Shown piece by piece: positions 46,576 to 56,228 of a stretch of DNA of 64,000 nt. This stretch comes from an uncultured bacterium (GTDB lineage: Bacteria > Krumholzibacteriota > Krumholzibacteriia > LZORAL124-64-63). Made by a program: the position numbers and the translations under genes. The stretch is taken from the NCBI GenBank assembly GCA_937864225.1, contig CALMJK010000005.1, positions 124,001-188,000 on the forward strand. The letters run 5' to 3'. Numbering within the stretch: the first letter of the stretch is position 1; each line of letters starts with the position of its first letter. Under the pieces are notes generated by a model. It was not told where the DNA came from, made no database searches, and saw only the letters and a program-made list of their open reading frames with translations.

Positions 46576-49500
46576 AGCTGAGCGAGATCTCGATCCAGCG
46601 GCCGGTGCTGGCCACGGTGATGAGCCTGGCGGTGGTCCTGCTGGGCATGATCGCCTACACGCGGCTGCCCGTGCGCGAATATCCCGACGTGGACCCGCCG
46701 ATCGTGTCCGTCTCGACCTTCTATCGCGGCGCCAGTCCGAGCGTCGTCGAGACGGAAATCACGGAAGTGCTGGAGGAGACGTTCTCCACGCTCGAGGGCG
46801 TGAAGTCGATGACGTCGTCGAGCCGCGAGCAAGGCTCCAGCATCACGATCGAATTCGAGCTCGGACGCGACGTGAACGAGGCCGCCAACGACGTGCGCGA
46901 CAGGGTCTCGCGCGTGCGGGGAAGCCTGCCCCTCGAAGCCGAAGACCCCGTGGTGCGGCGTGTAGATGTGAACGCGCAGCCGATCGTCTGGCTGGCCCTC
47001 AGCAGCGAAACGCACTCGACGCTCGAATTGTCCGAACTGGCCGAGGCTGTTCTAGAGGATCGGCTGCAGCGGTTGCCCGGCGTCGGCTCGGTTTTCATCG
47101 GCGGCGAGCGGCGCTACGCCATGCGCGTGTGGCTCGATCCGTACCGGCTGCACTCGCGCGGCCTGACCGCCGCCGACGTGGAGCAGGCGATCCGGCGCGA
47201 GAACGCGGAGATACCGGCCGGCCGCGTCGAGGGGGAGCAAAGGGAATTCGCGGTGCGCTCGCGGGGCGATCTGGTCACGGCCGCGGAATTCGGCGCGATC
47301 GTGGTCGCCGGCGCCGGCGACCAGGTGGTGCGCCTGCGCGACGTGGCGGACGTCGTGGTCGGCCCGGAGGACGAGCGCACGGCCATGCGCTACAACGGTC
47401 AGCCGGCCCTCGGACTGGGCGTCGCCAAGCAGAGCAAGGCCAGCACGCTCGCGGTCGCCGCCGAGGTGCGGCGCGCCCTGCCGGCCATGCGCGAATATCT
47501 GGCGCCCGGCATGAGGTTGGAGGTGGCGTACGATTCGTCCCAGTTCATCAGCGAGTCGATCCACGAGGTCAAGGACACGCTGCTGATCGCCGGGGCGCTC
47601 GTCGTGCTAGTCATCCTCCTGTTCCTCAAGAGCGTGCGCGCGACGATCATTCCCGTGCTGGCCATTCCCGTCTCGATCGTCGGGACCGCGACCGCCGCCC
47701 TCGCGCTCGGCTACACGGTGAACATCCTGACGCTGCTGGCCCTGGTGCTCGCCATCGGGTTGGTCGTGGACGACGCGATCGTCGTCTTGGAGAACGTCCA
47801 TCGTCACATGGAAATGGGCAAGCCGCGCCGCCGGGCGGCGGTCGACGCGACGAGGGAGATCGGCTTCGCGATCGTCTCCACGACGATTACCCTCGTGGCG
47901 GTGTTCATCCCGCTCTCCTTCCTGACCGGCACCGTGGGACGGCTGTTCCGCGAGTTCGGCATCTCGGTGGCGGTCGCGGTGCTGATTTCCGGTTTCGTGG
48001 CGCTGACCCTGACGCCGATGCTCTGCTCGCGGATGCTGACTCCGCCCAGCAGCCTGCGCCGGACCTGGGCGGAGCGTTCGTTCGAGGACTTCTTCTCCTG
48101 GCTGAACCGCTTCTACTCGGCGACGCTGCGCTGGTGTCTGGCGCGACGCGCGCTGGTGCTGCTGGCGGCCTTCGCGCTGATCGCGATCGCGGTCGTGACC
48201 TATCGTCTCCTGCCGCGGGAGCTGGTGCCGATCGAGGATCGGAGCGTGGCCTTCGGCATCGTGATTGCGCCGGAGGGCGCGACGCTCGAATACACCGACG
48301 GCTACATGAAGCAGGTCGAGGACCGGCTGTTGACTCTGCCGGAGCGGCGCGGGTTGATGACCGCCATCGGGCTCGGCTTCGGAGGGCCGGGGCGAGTGAC
48401 CGACGGGTTTCTCTTCCTCTCCCTGCTGGAGCGGGGCGAGCGGGAAAAATCGCAGCAGAAGATCGTGAGCGAGCTCTTTCCCCAGCTTCTCGGCATTCCG
48501 GGCGTGCTGGCGTTCCTCATCAATCCGCCCAGTCTGGGCGGCGGCTCCAACTTCAACCCGGTCGAGTACGTGCTGCGCAGCGAGAGCTACCCTCAGCTCG
48601 CTCAGGCGGTGGGCATCTTGATGGGCAAGGCCCAGCAGCTGGGCTATCTCGTGAATCTCGACAGCGACCTGCGATTGAACAAGCCGCAGCTGGACATCGA
48701 GATCGATCGCCAGCGCGCCGCGCAGCAGGGCGTGAGCGTGACCGAGATCGGCACGACCCTGGAATCCTACCTCGGCGGCCGGGTCGTCAGCAATTTCAAG
48801 CGCGGCGCGAAGCAATACGACGTCATCGTGCAGATGCGGCCGCAGCAGCGCGCGACGCCCAGCGTGATCGATGAAATATGCGTGCGTGGCGAGAGCGGTC
48901 TCGTGCCGCTGGCGAACCTCATGCGGGCGAGGGAGACGGTCGCGCCCAAGGAGCTCAACCACTACAATCGCATGCGCGCGGCCACGATCACGGCGAGTCT
49001 CGCGCCGGGAGTGGATCTGGGCTCCGCGCTCGACGCGCTGGACGGCATCGTGCGCGAGGATCTGCCGGCCGGCGTCACGCGCGAGTTGAAGGGGCAGTCG
49101 CGCGAATACCGCGAGTCGGAGGGCAACCTGAACTTCCTGTTCGTGCTTTCGCTCGCGTTCATTTTCCTGGTGCTGGCGGCCCAATTCGAGAGTTTCATCC
49201 ACCCATTCACAATCCTGCTCTCGGTTCCCTTGGCCGTGGTCGGCGCCCTGGTCTCGCTGTTGGTCCTCAGGCAGAGCCTGAACATCTACTCGCAGATCGG
49301 GCTCATCATGCTGATCGGCCTGGTGACCAAGAACGCGATCCTCATCGTGGAGTACGGCAATCAGCGTCGAGCCACCGGCGAGACCGTGCGCGAGGCCATC
49401 GTCCACGCGGCCGCGATCCGGCTGCGCCCGATCCTGATGACATCGTTCTCCACGATCTTCGGCATCCTGCCGATCGCCATGGGCCTGGGCGCCGGCGGCG

Positions 49501-49661
49501 AAGCGCGCATGCCGCTGGGCGTCGCGGTGGTGGGCGGCATGCTCTTCTCGACGTTCCTGACCCTGATCCTCGTGCCGGTCATGTACGAACTGCTCTCGCG
49601 CTGGACCTCGACCCGCGCGCAGGCGGAGGAAGCGTCGCCAGTCGTGAAGGAGGCGGCGTGA
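46572..49661 (+). CDS. RND-family efflux pump inner membrane protein (AcrB/MexB type)
   Basis: 1029 residues, normal for HAE1-type RND pumps. N-terminal 'SIQRPVLATVMSLAVVLLGM' forms TM1. The proton-relay aspartates of TM4 appear in 'LALVLAIGLVVDDAIVVLEN' (about 391-410). Two large periplasmic loops (about 35-330 and 555-850) and twelve helices in two repeats; TM10 region 'QIGLIMLIGLVTKNAILIVEY' (described from about 912). It uses proton motive force to expel drugs or other compounds. Translationally coupled to the adaptor before it and to the glycosylase after it. No local TetR or MarR regulator. Confidence 0.95.
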   Translation: MKLSEISIQRPVLATVMSLAVVLLGMIAYTRLPVREYPDVDPPIVSVSTFYRGASPSVVETEITEVLEETFSTLEGVKSMTSSSREQGSSITIEFELGRDVNEAANDVRDRVSRVRGSLPLEAEDPVVRRVDVNAQPIVWLALSSETHSTLELSELAEAVLEDRLQRLPGVGSVFIGGERRYAMRVWLDPYRLHSRGLTAADVEQAIRRENAEIPAGRVEGEQREFAVRSRGDLVTAAEFGAIVVAGAGDQVVRLRDVADVVVGPEDERTAMRYNGQPALGLGVAKQSKASTLAVAAEVRRALPAMREYLAPGMRLEVAYDSSQFISESIHEVKDTLLIAGALVVLVILLFLKSVRATIIPVLAIPVSIVGTATAALALGYTVNILTLLALVLAIGLVVDDAIVVLENVHRHMEMGKPRRRAAVDATREIGFAIVSTTITLVAVFIPLSFLTGTVGRLFREFGISVAVAVLISGFVALTLTPMLCSRMLTPPSSLRRTWAERSFEDFFSWLNRFYSATLRWCLARRALVLLAAFALIAIAVVTYRLLPRELVPIEDRSVAFGIVIAPEGATLEYTDGYMKQVEDRLLTLPERRGLMTAIGLGFGGPGRVTDGFLFLSLLERGEREKSQQKIVSELFPQLLGIPGVLAFLINPPSLGGGSNFNPVEYVLRSESYPQLAQAVGILMGKAQQLGYLVNLDSDLRLNKPQLDIEIDRQRAAQQGVSVTEIGTTLESYLGGRVVSNFKRGAKQYDVIVQMRPQQRATPSVIDEICVRGESGLVPLANLMRARETVAPKELNHYNRMRAATITASLAPGVDLGSALDALDGIVREDLPAGVTRELKGQSREYRESEGNLNFLFVLSLAFIFLVLAAQFESFIHPFTILLSVPLAVVGALVSLLVLRQSLNIYSQIGLIMLIGLVTKNAILIVEYGNQRRATGETVREAIVHAAAIRLRPILMTSFSTIFGILPIAMGLGAGGEARMPLGVAVVGGMLFSTFLTLILVPVMYELLSRWTSTRAQAEEASPVVKEAA

Positions 49662-50266
49662 ACGGCCCCGCCGCCGAACGCCCACGCTGCGGTTGGGCGA
49701 CCAACGCGCGGATGATCGCCTACCACGACGCCGAATGGGGCGTGCCGCTGCACGACGAGCGGAAGCTGTTCGAGTTCCTGATCCTCGAGGGCGCGCAGGC
49801 GGGGCTGAGTTGGGACCTCGTCCTGGCCCGTCGCGCGGGCTATCGGCGAGCCTTCGCGGATTTCGATCCGGAAAAAGTGGCGAGGTACACGGCAAAGCGG
49901 ATCGAACGACTGCTGGCCGATCCCGGCATCATCCGCAACCGGCTCAAGGTGGAGTCGGCCGTCACCAATGCACGCGCCTTTCTGAAGGTCCAGGACGAAT
50001 TCGGCGGCTTCGCGCCCTACCAATGGCGGTTCGTCGACGGAGCGCCGATACAGAACCGCTGGCGCAGCCTGAAGAAGTTGCCGGCGAGCACGCCGGTGTC
50101 GGATGCCTTCAGCCGCGACCTGAAGCAGCGGGGTTTCCGCTTCGTAGGGTCGACGATCGTTTATGCCCACATGCAGGCCGTGGGGATGGTGAACGATCAC
50201 CTCGTCGGCTGTTTCCGCCACGCGGAACTGGGCGGGACGGGCGCCGCCCGGGCGCGGCGGCGGTGA
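49658..50266 (+). CDS. tag: DNA-3-methyladenine glycosylase I
   Basis: 202 residues, standard Tag length. Motifs: 'RCGWATNARMIAYHDAEWGVP' region (about 9-30), giving Cys and His zinc ligands and the substrate Glu. 'FEFLILEGAQAGLSWDLVL' (about 37-55) and the C-terminal 'NDHLVGCFRH' (about 182-191) supply the remaining His and Cys zinc ligands. It excises 3-methyladenine from alkylated DNA. GTG start overlapping the RND stop (GTGA), an unusual coupling of a repair enzyme to an efflux pump. GAAGGAGG upstream. Confidence 0.93.
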   Translation: MNGPAAERPRCGWATNARMIAYHDAEWGVPLHDERKLFEFLILEGAQAGLSWDLVLARRAGYRRAFADFDPEKVARYTAKRIERLLADPGIIRNRLKVESAVTNARAFLKVQDEFGGFAPYQWRFVDGAPIQNRWRSLKKLPASTPVSDAFSRDLKQRGFRFVGSTIVYAHMQAVGMVNDHLVGCFRHAELGGTGAARARRR

Positions 50267-50269
50267 CGC

Positions 50270-52039
50270 ATGCCGCCGCAGGCGCCGGTCTCGATTGATC
50301 AACGCCCGCTTCCCCGCGTGTGGCGCCGCGCCGCCGCCCTGGGCGGCGTGTGGGCCGCCGTCGAGATCGTGGTCGGCAGTTTTCTGCACAACGTGCGCTT
50401 CCCGCTCACGGGCACGCTGCTGGCCTGCCTGGGGATTTGCCTGCTCGTGGCCGGCTGCCGCGTCTGGCCGGACCGGGGACTGGCCTGGCGAGCCGGCTTG
50501 GTCTGCGCGCTGATGAAGTCCGTTTCGCCCAGCGCCGTGGTTCTGGGGCCCATGATCGGCATCGTCGTGGAGGCGTTGCTGCTCGAAGCGGGCGTGCGTT
50601 TGTTCGGCCGCAACGCGGCCGGCTTGGCGGTCGGCGGCGCGCTGGCGGCTTTGGAACCCCTGGGACACAAGGCGGCGAGCCTGGTCCTCACCTTCGGCGC
50701 CGACGCCGCGCGGCTCTACGCGGCGCTCTGCGAGCTGGCCGCGGGCGCCCTGCGGACGCCGGCGCTCGGTCCGGGCGCGGTGCTCTTGGCCTTCACGGGG
50801 CTGAGCTTGGTCAGCGGCCTGGCGGCCGTCGCGCTGGGCATGGCCGTGGGGCGTCAGGCGCGCAGCGCGGCGGCCGTGTCGCCGGCGGTCGAGCCGGGGG
50901 GCATCGCGTACGGAGAGCCGGTCGCCGACCCGTGGGCCGCGCCCGATGGCCAGCGGTTCGCGCCGATCTTGCTGGCGGCGCACCTGGCCGCGCTGGCGGC
51001 CGGTCTCGCTCTGCTCGGCCGCCTGCCGTGGCCCGTGTCGCTCGGCGCCGTTCTCGCCTATGGCGCTGCCACCTTCGCGCGCTACGAGCGGGTGCGCCGC
51101 CGGCTGGCCCGGCCTCGGCTCTGGATCGAACTAGCGATCGTCTCGCTGCTGGCCGGCCTGCTGCTGGGTGGGCTGACGGCGGACGCCGGCGTGGGCCGAT
51201 CGGCCGGCTTGGCGACCGGAGGCCGGATGGCTCTGCGCGCCGTGCTGGTGATCACGGCCTTCGCGGCCATCGGCGTGGAGCTGCGCAACCCCGTGCTCAT
51301 GGGGTGGTTGCTGCGCCGAGGGCTGGGAGGTTTGTCGGCGGCCGTGGGGATCGCGTTCGCCGCGCTTCCGCACGTGGCAAGCCGCCTGGGCGATCAGCGG
51401 CGGTTGTGGCGAGCGCCCGTGCGGGCGCTCGGCGAGCTGCTCGCGGATGCCGTGCGCTGGCTCGACGAGCGCGAAACCGGGGCGCCGCGCGCCGGCGCGA
51501 TCTGGGTGCTGACCGGAGGGCCGGGCGACGGCAAGACGGCCTTGGCGCTGCAGCTGGCCTCGCGGCTGAGGCAAGCCGGCGCGGGCGTAGCGGGGATCGT
51601 GGCGCCGGCCTCGGCTTCGACTCGGCGCGCCGTTCCCGCCGACGCTTACGACATCCTGGATTTGGACAGCGGCCGGCGCGCGCCGCTGTGCCGGTTGGGC
51701 GGCGGGTCGGGCCGCGAGCGCACCGGCCGTTTCACCTTCACGGCCGAAGGGTTGGCGCTCGGACGAGCCGCTCTCGCTCGCGCGGCGGCGCGCCGCTGCG
51801 AGGTCGTGGTCGTCGACGAGTTGGGCCCCCTGGAACTGCGGGGCGGAGGTCTGGCGCCGGCGTTCACCGCGCTCCTGGACGATCCGCCGGCGGCGCTGTT
51901 GCTGGTCGTGCGGCGCACGCTCGTCGACGCGGTCGTCGCGCGCTGGAATTTGCGGGTGGTCTCGATCTGGGACGCGGGCGCGACGGATGCCGGACAAGCG
52001 GCCGCAGACGTGCTCGCCGCGCTGGGCAAGCGGCCCTGA
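50270..52039 (+). CDS. polytopic membrane protein fused to a THEP1-like P-loop NTPase
   Basis: 589 residues, not assignable to a named family with certainty. The N-terminal part (about 20-205) has five or six helices. A second membrane segment (about 235-350) is followed by an amphipathic stretch 'GLGGLSAAVGIAFAALP'. The C-terminal soluble domain (about 405-589) has Walker A 'LTGGPGDGKTALAL' (about 413-426) and Walker B-like 'CEVVVVDELGPLEL' (about 506-519), like THEP1 nucleoside-triphosphatases. The membrane parts recall ECF transporter S and T components, so this could be a one-chain transporter-like NTPase (inference). It starts 3 bp after tag. Confidence 0.65.
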   Translation: MPPQAPVSIDQRPLPRVWRRAAALGGVWAAVEIVVGSFLHNVRFPLTGTLLACLGICLLVAGCRVWPDRGLAWRAGLVCALMKSVSPSAVVLGPMIGIVVEALLLEAGVRLFGRNAAGLAVGGALAALEPLGHKAASLVLTFGADAARLYAALCELAAGALRTPALGPGAVLLAFTGLSLVSGLAAVALGMAVGRQARSAAAVSPAVEPGGIAYGEPVADPWAAPDGQRFAPILLAAHLAALAAGLALLGRLPWPVSLGAVLAYGAATFARYERVRRRLARPRLWIELAIVSLLAGLLLGGLTADAGVGRSAGLATGGRMALRAVLVITAFAAIGVELRNPVLMGWLLRRGLGGLSAAVGIAFAALPHVASRLGDQRRLWRAPVRALGELLADAVRWLDERETGAPRAGAIWVLTGGPGDGKTALALQLASRLRQAGAGVAGIVAPASASTRRAVPADAYDILDLDSGRRAPLCRLGGGSGRERTGRFTFTAEGLALGRAALARAAARRCEVVVVDELGPLELRGGGLAPAFTALLDDPPAALLLVVRRTLVDAVVARWNLRVVSIWDAGATDAGQAAADVLAALGKRP

Positions 52040-52079
52040 GCGACGGGCGCCGCGCGAACGTTTCCCAGTGGCGCCGCGC

Positions 52080-53372
52080 TCAGCCGGTCAGGATCCCCGC
52101 GATCGCCGCGGTCAGCCAGGAGGCCAGCGCGCCGCCGAACATCGCGCGCAGGCCGAGCCGCGCGACGTCCGAACGGCGGTCGGGCGCCACCGAGCCGATC
52201 CCGCCGATCTGGATGGCGATGCTGCCGAAGTTGGCGAAGCCGCAGATCGCGTAGGTGGCGATGACCGCGCTGCGCGGGCTCAGCGCGCTGCGGTGCATCT
52301 CGTCGGCCAGTTGGATGTACGCCACGAACTCGTTGATCGCGATCTTCGTGCCCAGCAGGTTGCCGACGGCCGACGCTTCCGACCACGGCACGCCCAGGCA
52401 CCAGGCGATCGGCGCGAAGAGCCAGCCCAACAGCTGCGTCATCGACGTTCCCGCCAGGCCGAGCAGCCAGTCGAGCATCGCGATGAGCGCGATGAAGGCC
52501 AGCAGCATCGCCGCGACGTTGGCGGCCAGGCGCAGGCCGACCGCGGCCCCGCCCGCCGCGGCGTCGATGACGTTGGCGTGCTCGCGGGGGATGGCGAGCG
52601 TCACTCGCCCCGCCGTCTGCGAGGTTTCCGCCTCCGGATACATGATCTTGGCGATGACGAGGGCCGCCGGCGCCGACATCACGCTGGCGGCCATGAGGTG
52701 GCCGGGGTCGATGCCGAAGCGGACGTAGGCCACCATGACGCCGCCCGCGATCGTGGCGAAGCCCCCGATCATGACCGCCATGAGTTCCGACATCGTCAGG
52801 GCCGACACGTAGGGCCGGATCACGAGCGGGGCTTCGGTCTGCCCCACGAAGATGTTGGCGGCGCAGGAGAGCGACTCGGCGCCGCTGGTGCCCATGGAAC
52901 GCCGCATGACCCACGCCATGCCGCCGATCACCCGCTGCATGATGCCCAAGTGGTAGAGGATCGCCATCAGGCTCGAGAAGAAGATGATCGTGGGCAAAAC
53001 GTGCATGACGAACACGGTGCCGATCGTCGCCAACTGGCCGCTGGACGCGTCGGTCGCCTGCCACCAGCGCATGCCGCCCGCGCCCGGTCCCAGGTGCGCG
53101 ACGACGTCGGGGCTCGTGCGGTAAAGGTTGCCCCAGAGAAAGGCGCTGCCGGCGTCGGTGAAGGCGAGAATGCGCGTGATGGCGGCCCGGGCTCCCTGGA
53201 AGGCGGCGCGGCCCCAGGGCGTGCGCAAGAGCAACAGCGCGAACGCCAGCTGCAGCCCCAGCCCCCAGCCGATCACCCGCCAAGGCACGCGCCGCCGGTC
53301 CCTGCTCAGCAACCACGCCACCGCCAGCAGGACCAGGATGCCCAGACAGGAGACGAGATTCGCGAGCGTCAT
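52080..53372 (-). CDS. concentrative nucleoside transporter (NupC/CNT family)
   Basis: 430 residues. CNT blocks are visible: '[27 protein letters not shown]' region (about 145-170, with the nucleoside-binding G-x-S/T-G-x-E-S), '[17 protein letters not shown]' (about 175-191) and '[14 protein letters not shown]' (about 350-363). About ten helices with two hairpins. It imports nucleosides with H+ or Na+. It is divergent from uridine kinase, which would phosphorylate the imported uridine or cytidine. GGAGG precedes the ATG; a minus-strand TAGAAT at 53405-53400 is a plausible -10. Confidence 0.92.
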   Translation of the reverse strand: MTLANLVSCLGILVLLAVAWLLSRDRRRVPWRVIGWGLGLQLAFALLLLRTPWGRAAFQGARAAITRILAFTDAGSAFLWGNLYRTSPDVVAHLGPGAGGMRWWQATDASSGQLATIGTVFVMHVLPTIIFFSSLMAILYHLGIMQRVIGGMAWVMRRSMGTSGAESLSCAANIFVGQTEAPLVIRPYVSALTMSELMAVMIGGFATIAGGVMVAYVRFGIDPGHLMAASVMSAPAALVIAKIMYPEAETSQTAGRVTLAIPREHANVIDAAAGGAAVGLRLAANVAAMLLAFIALIAMLDWLLGLAGTSMTQLLGWLFAPIAWCLGVPWSEASAVGNLLGTKIAINEFVAYIQLADEMHRSALSPRSAVIATYAICGFANFGSIAIQIGGIGSVAPDRRSDVARLGLRAMFGGALASWLTAAIAGILTG

Positions 53373-53422
53373 GCGGCCTCCGCGGTCGGGAAGGAGCGCA
53401 TTCTAGCCGCTCCCCGCGCGAA

Positions 53423-53451
53423 TTGACAGCCCCGGAGCGGGCGGCTATCCT
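53423..53451 (+). promoter_or_regulatory. near-consensus promoter giving a leaderless uridine kinase mRNA
   Basis: Consensus TTGACA (53423-53428), exact 17-bp spacer, TATCCT (53446-53451), then seven bases and the ATG at 53459. Expected transcription start coincides with the start codon. Confidence 0.65.
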
Positions 53452-53458
53452 ACGCCGC

Positions 53459-54130
53459 ATGCTCGACAAGGAACGCGCGCATTTGCCGCCGGTCGTGATC
53501 GGGATCGCGGGAGGTTCGGGATCCGGCAAGACCACGGTGGCCCACCGGGTGCGGGAGGCCGCCCCCGGCAAGACGATTCTAATAATTCATCACGATTCAT
53601 ACTATTTAGACAATTCTACGCTGTCCTTGCCGCAGCGCGCCCTGGTCAACTACGACCATCCGGCGGCCTTCGAGACCGCCCTGCTCGTCCGCCACCTGCA
53701 GACCCTGAAGAGCGGGGAGGGGGTGGACGTGCCGGTCTATGACTACGCGACACACTGCCGCTGCCCCGAAAGTCGACGGGTCGAACCGGCGGACATCATC
53801 TTCGTGGAGGGGATCCTCGTCCTGGAGGACGAGCAGCTGCGCGGCATGATGGACATCCGCATCTTCGTGGACGTGGACGCCGACGAGCGCTTCATCCGGA
53901 GGCTGCGCCGCGACACGTGCGAGCGGGGGCGCAGCGTCGAGTCGGTCATGGATCAGTATCTGAGCGTCGTGCGGCCCATGCACCTGCAGTTCGTGGAACC
54001 GTCGAAGCGCTACGCGCACATCATCATTCCGGAGGGTGGCCACAACCGCGTGGCCATCGACCTGATCGCGGTCAAGATCGCCGACATCATTCGCGAGCGT
54101 TCCCGCCTGCGCGCCCCGCAGGGCGCCTGA
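53459..54130 (+). CDS. udk: uridine kinase
   Basis: 223 residues. P-loop 'GIAGGSGSGKTTVA' (about 13-26), the family motif 'HHDSYYLDNSTL' (about 45-56), 'NYDHPAAFETALLVRHL' (about 64-80), 'IFVEGILVLEDEQLRG' (about 115-130) and 'DIRIFVDVDADERFIRR' (about 134-150). It phosphorylates uridine or cytidine with ATP or GTP, completing salvage after uptake by the divergent CNT transporter. The ATG at 53459 has no Shine-Dalgarno but a promoter ends 7 nt before it. A stretch near 53580-53610 is noticeably AT-rich (several ATT/TTA codons), unlike neighbouring genes. Confidence 0.93.
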   Translation: MLDKERAHLPPVVIGIAGGSGSGKTTVAHRVREAAPGKTILIIHHDSYYLDNSTLSLPQRALVNYDHPAAFETALLVRHLQTLKSGEGVDVPVYDYATHCRCPESRRVEPADIIFVEGILVLEDEQLRGMMDIRIFVDVDADERFIRRLRRDTCERGRSVESVMDQYLSVVRPMHLQFVEPSKRYAHIIIPEGGHNRVAIDLIAVKIADIIRERSRLRAPQGA

Positions 54131-54145
54131 CCCCGGAGGCCAGCC

Positions 54146-54700
54146 GTGACCTGGGACGACGAAGACCTGCTGCGCAAAAGCCCGAACCTGGAGCGGATCC
54201 TGATCCCCTCGCTGGACATCCAGCAGCGCGTGCGGCAACTTGCGAACGAGGTCAGCCGCGATTACGCCGACACGGTGCCGGTGCTCGTGAACATCCTCAA
54301 GGGAGCCTTCGTTTTCCTGGCCGACCTGACCCGCTGCCTGACGATCCCGCACGAGGTCGACTTCATGGCCATTTCGAGCTACCACGGCGGCACGCAGACG
54401 ACGGGCGTCGTCAAGATCGAGAAGGACCTGAAGACGAACATCACCGGACGCGACGTCCTGGTCGTGGAGGACATCGTGGACACCGGCCTGACGATCAACT
54501 ACCTCCTGGACATGCTGCAGACGCGGGCCCCGCGCAGCCTGCGGATCTGCACGTTGCTCGACAAGCCGCACGCCCGGCGCAAGGAAATCCCGCTCGCGTA
54601 CACGGGCTTCGAGATCCCCAACGAGTTCGTCATCGGCTACGGCCTCGACTACGACGAGAAGTACCGCAACTTGCCCTTCATCGGCGTCATGAAAAGCTGA
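54146..54700 (+). CDS. hpt: hypoxanthine phosphoribosyltransferase
   Basis: 184 residues. PRPP-binding motif 'VLVVEDIVDTGLTI' (about 108-121), the 'LKGAFVFLADL' loop (about 50-60) and flexible loop 'SSYHGGTQTTGVV' (about 76-88). The C-terminal purine-contact 'DEKYRNLPFIGV' ends the protein. It converts hypoxanthine or guanine with PRPP to IMP or GMP. GTG start with CGGAGG upstream, 15 bp after udk. The following guaB acts on its IMP product. Confidence 0.93.
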   Translation: MTWDDEDLLRKSPNLERILIPSLDIQQRVRQLANEVSRDYADTVPVLVNILKGAFVFLADLTRCLTIPHEVDFMAISSYHGGTQTTGVVKIEKDLKTNITGRDVLVVEDIVDTGLTINYLLDMLQTRAPRSLRICTLLDKPHARRKEIPLAYTGFEIPNEFVIGYGLDYDEKYRNLPFIGVMKS

Positions 54701-54730
54701 ATCGTCCCGCCCGCACGGAGGTCGCCCGCC

Positions 54731-56224
54731 ATGCCTGAGCGTTCGAGGAAACCCGCCGCGCCACGCGGGGCGCTGCCGGAGGCCCTCACCTTCGATGACA
54801 TTCTCCTCCTGCCCCTGTACTCCGAGATCCTCCCGCGCGATGTCGACACCGCGACCCGCCTCGCCCGCGACATCGATCTGCCCATCCCCTTCCTCTCCGC
54901 CGCCATGGACACGGTCACCGAGACGGACCTGGCCATCGCCATGGCCCGCGAGGGGGGTCTGGGCGTCGTGCACAAGAACATGCCGGCGGCGTTGCAGGCG
55001 GAGCACGTCGACGCGGTCAAGCGCAGCGAATCCGGCATGATCACCGAGCCGATCACGCTCGGGCCGGACCGGCCGCTCCACGAGGCGATGGCCCTGATGA
55101 AGCGGTACCGGATCTCGGGCGTGCCGATCACGCGGGGCAAGAAGCTGGTGGGCATCCTGACGAATCGCGACCTGCGCTTCGTCGGCGACACGACGCAGCC
55201 TGTTTCGGCCGTGATGACGAGCAAGGGCCTGGTCACGGCGCCCGAGGGCACGACGCTCGAAGAGGCGGCGCGCATCCTGCACCGTCACCGCATCGAGAAA
55301 CTGCCGGTCGTGAACGGCAGGGGCGAGCTGCGTGGCCTGATCACGGTCAAGGACATCCAGAAACGGATCGACTATCCCCACGCCTGCAAGGACCACCTGG
55401 GCCGGCTGCGCGTGGCCGGCGCCGTGGGCGTGGGCGAGGGAACCATGGCGCGGGTCGGTTTGCTGCTCGAGGCGGGCGCGGACATGATCGTCGTGGATAC
55501 GGCGCACGGTCACACGCGCAACGTGGTCACGGTCGTCAAGGCGATCCGCAAGGCCCACGCGCGCGCCAGAGTGATGGCCGGCAACATCGGCACCGCGGAA
55601 GCGGCCGAGGCGCTCATCGCGGCGGGGGCCGACGCGGTGAAGGTCGGCATAGGCCCCGGTTCCATCTGCACGACGCGCGTTGTTTCAGGCGTGGGCGTGC
55701 CGCAGGTGACCGCCATCATGGAGGTCGCGCGCGTCGCGCGGGCGAAGAAGGTGCCGGTGGTGGCCGACGGCGGCGTCAAGTACTCCGGCGACGTGGCCAA
55801 GGCGCTGGCCGTGGGGGCGGACGCGGTCATGATCGGCTCTCTCCTGGCGGGCACCGAGGAGTCGCCGGGCGAGAAGATCCTCTACGAGGGACGAGTCTTC
55901 AAGTCGTACCGCGGGATGGGATCGATCGCGGCCATGAGGGCGGGCAGCAAGGACCGTTACGGCCAGGAAGGGATCGACGACCCGGAGAAGCTGGTGCCCG
56001 AGGGCATCGAGGGGCAGGTGCCGTACAAGGGAGCCGTGCGCGACGTGCTCTTTCAGCTGGTCGGAGGCGTCCGCTCCGGCATGGGCTACTGCGGCTGCCG
56101 CACGATCAGCGAGCTGCAGGCGAAGGCGCGCATCGTGCGCGTCACGGGAGCCGGCCTGCGTGAGAGCCATCCGCATGACGTGCAGATCACGAAAGAGGCG
56201 CCCAACTACGGCAAGGATCGCTGA
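54731..56224 (+). CDS. guaB: IMP dehydrogenase
   Basis: 497 residues. N-terminal barrel start '[17 protein letters not shown]' (about 18-34). A Bateman module of two CBS domains lies at about 100-220 ('[20 protein letters not shown]', '[20 protein letters not shown]'). The catalytic Cys is in '[11 protein letters not shown]' (about 305-315) and the mobile flap has '[10 protein letters not shown]' (about 396-405). It oxidises IMP to XMP, the committed step to GMP. CGGAGG precedes the ATG. Co-directional with udk and hpt, giving a compact nucleotide-salvage run. Confidence 0.96.
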   Translation: MPERSRKPAAPRGALPEALTFDDILLLPLYSEILPRDVDTATRLARDIDLPIPFLSAAMDTVTETDLAIAMAREGGLGVVHKNMPAALQAEHVDAVKRSESGMITEPITLGPDRPLHEAMALMKRYRISGVPITRGKKLVGILTNRDLRFVGDTTQPVSAVMTSKGLVTAPEGTTLEEAARILHRHRIEKLPVVNGRGELRGLITVKDIQKRIDYPHACKDHLGRLRVAGAVGVGEGTMARVGLLLEAGADMIVVDTAHGHTRNVVTVVKAIRKAHARARVMAGNIGTAEAAEALIAAGADAVKVGIGPGSICTTRVVSGVGVPQVTAIMEVARVARAKKVPVVADGGVKYSGDVAKALAVGADAVMIGSLLAGTEESPGEKILYEGRVFKSYRGMGSIAAMRAGSKDRYGQEGIDDPEKLVPEGIEGQVPYKGAVRDVLFQLVGGVRSGMGYCGCRTISELQAKARIVRVTGAGLRESHPHDVQITKEAPNYGKDR

Positions 56225-56228
56225 CCGA

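Noticed and set aside
52040-52079. Terminator between the NTPase fusion and the CNT gene
   Set aside because: It contains a repeated GGCGCCGCGC, but as a direct repeat with only a weak hairpin and no T-run.
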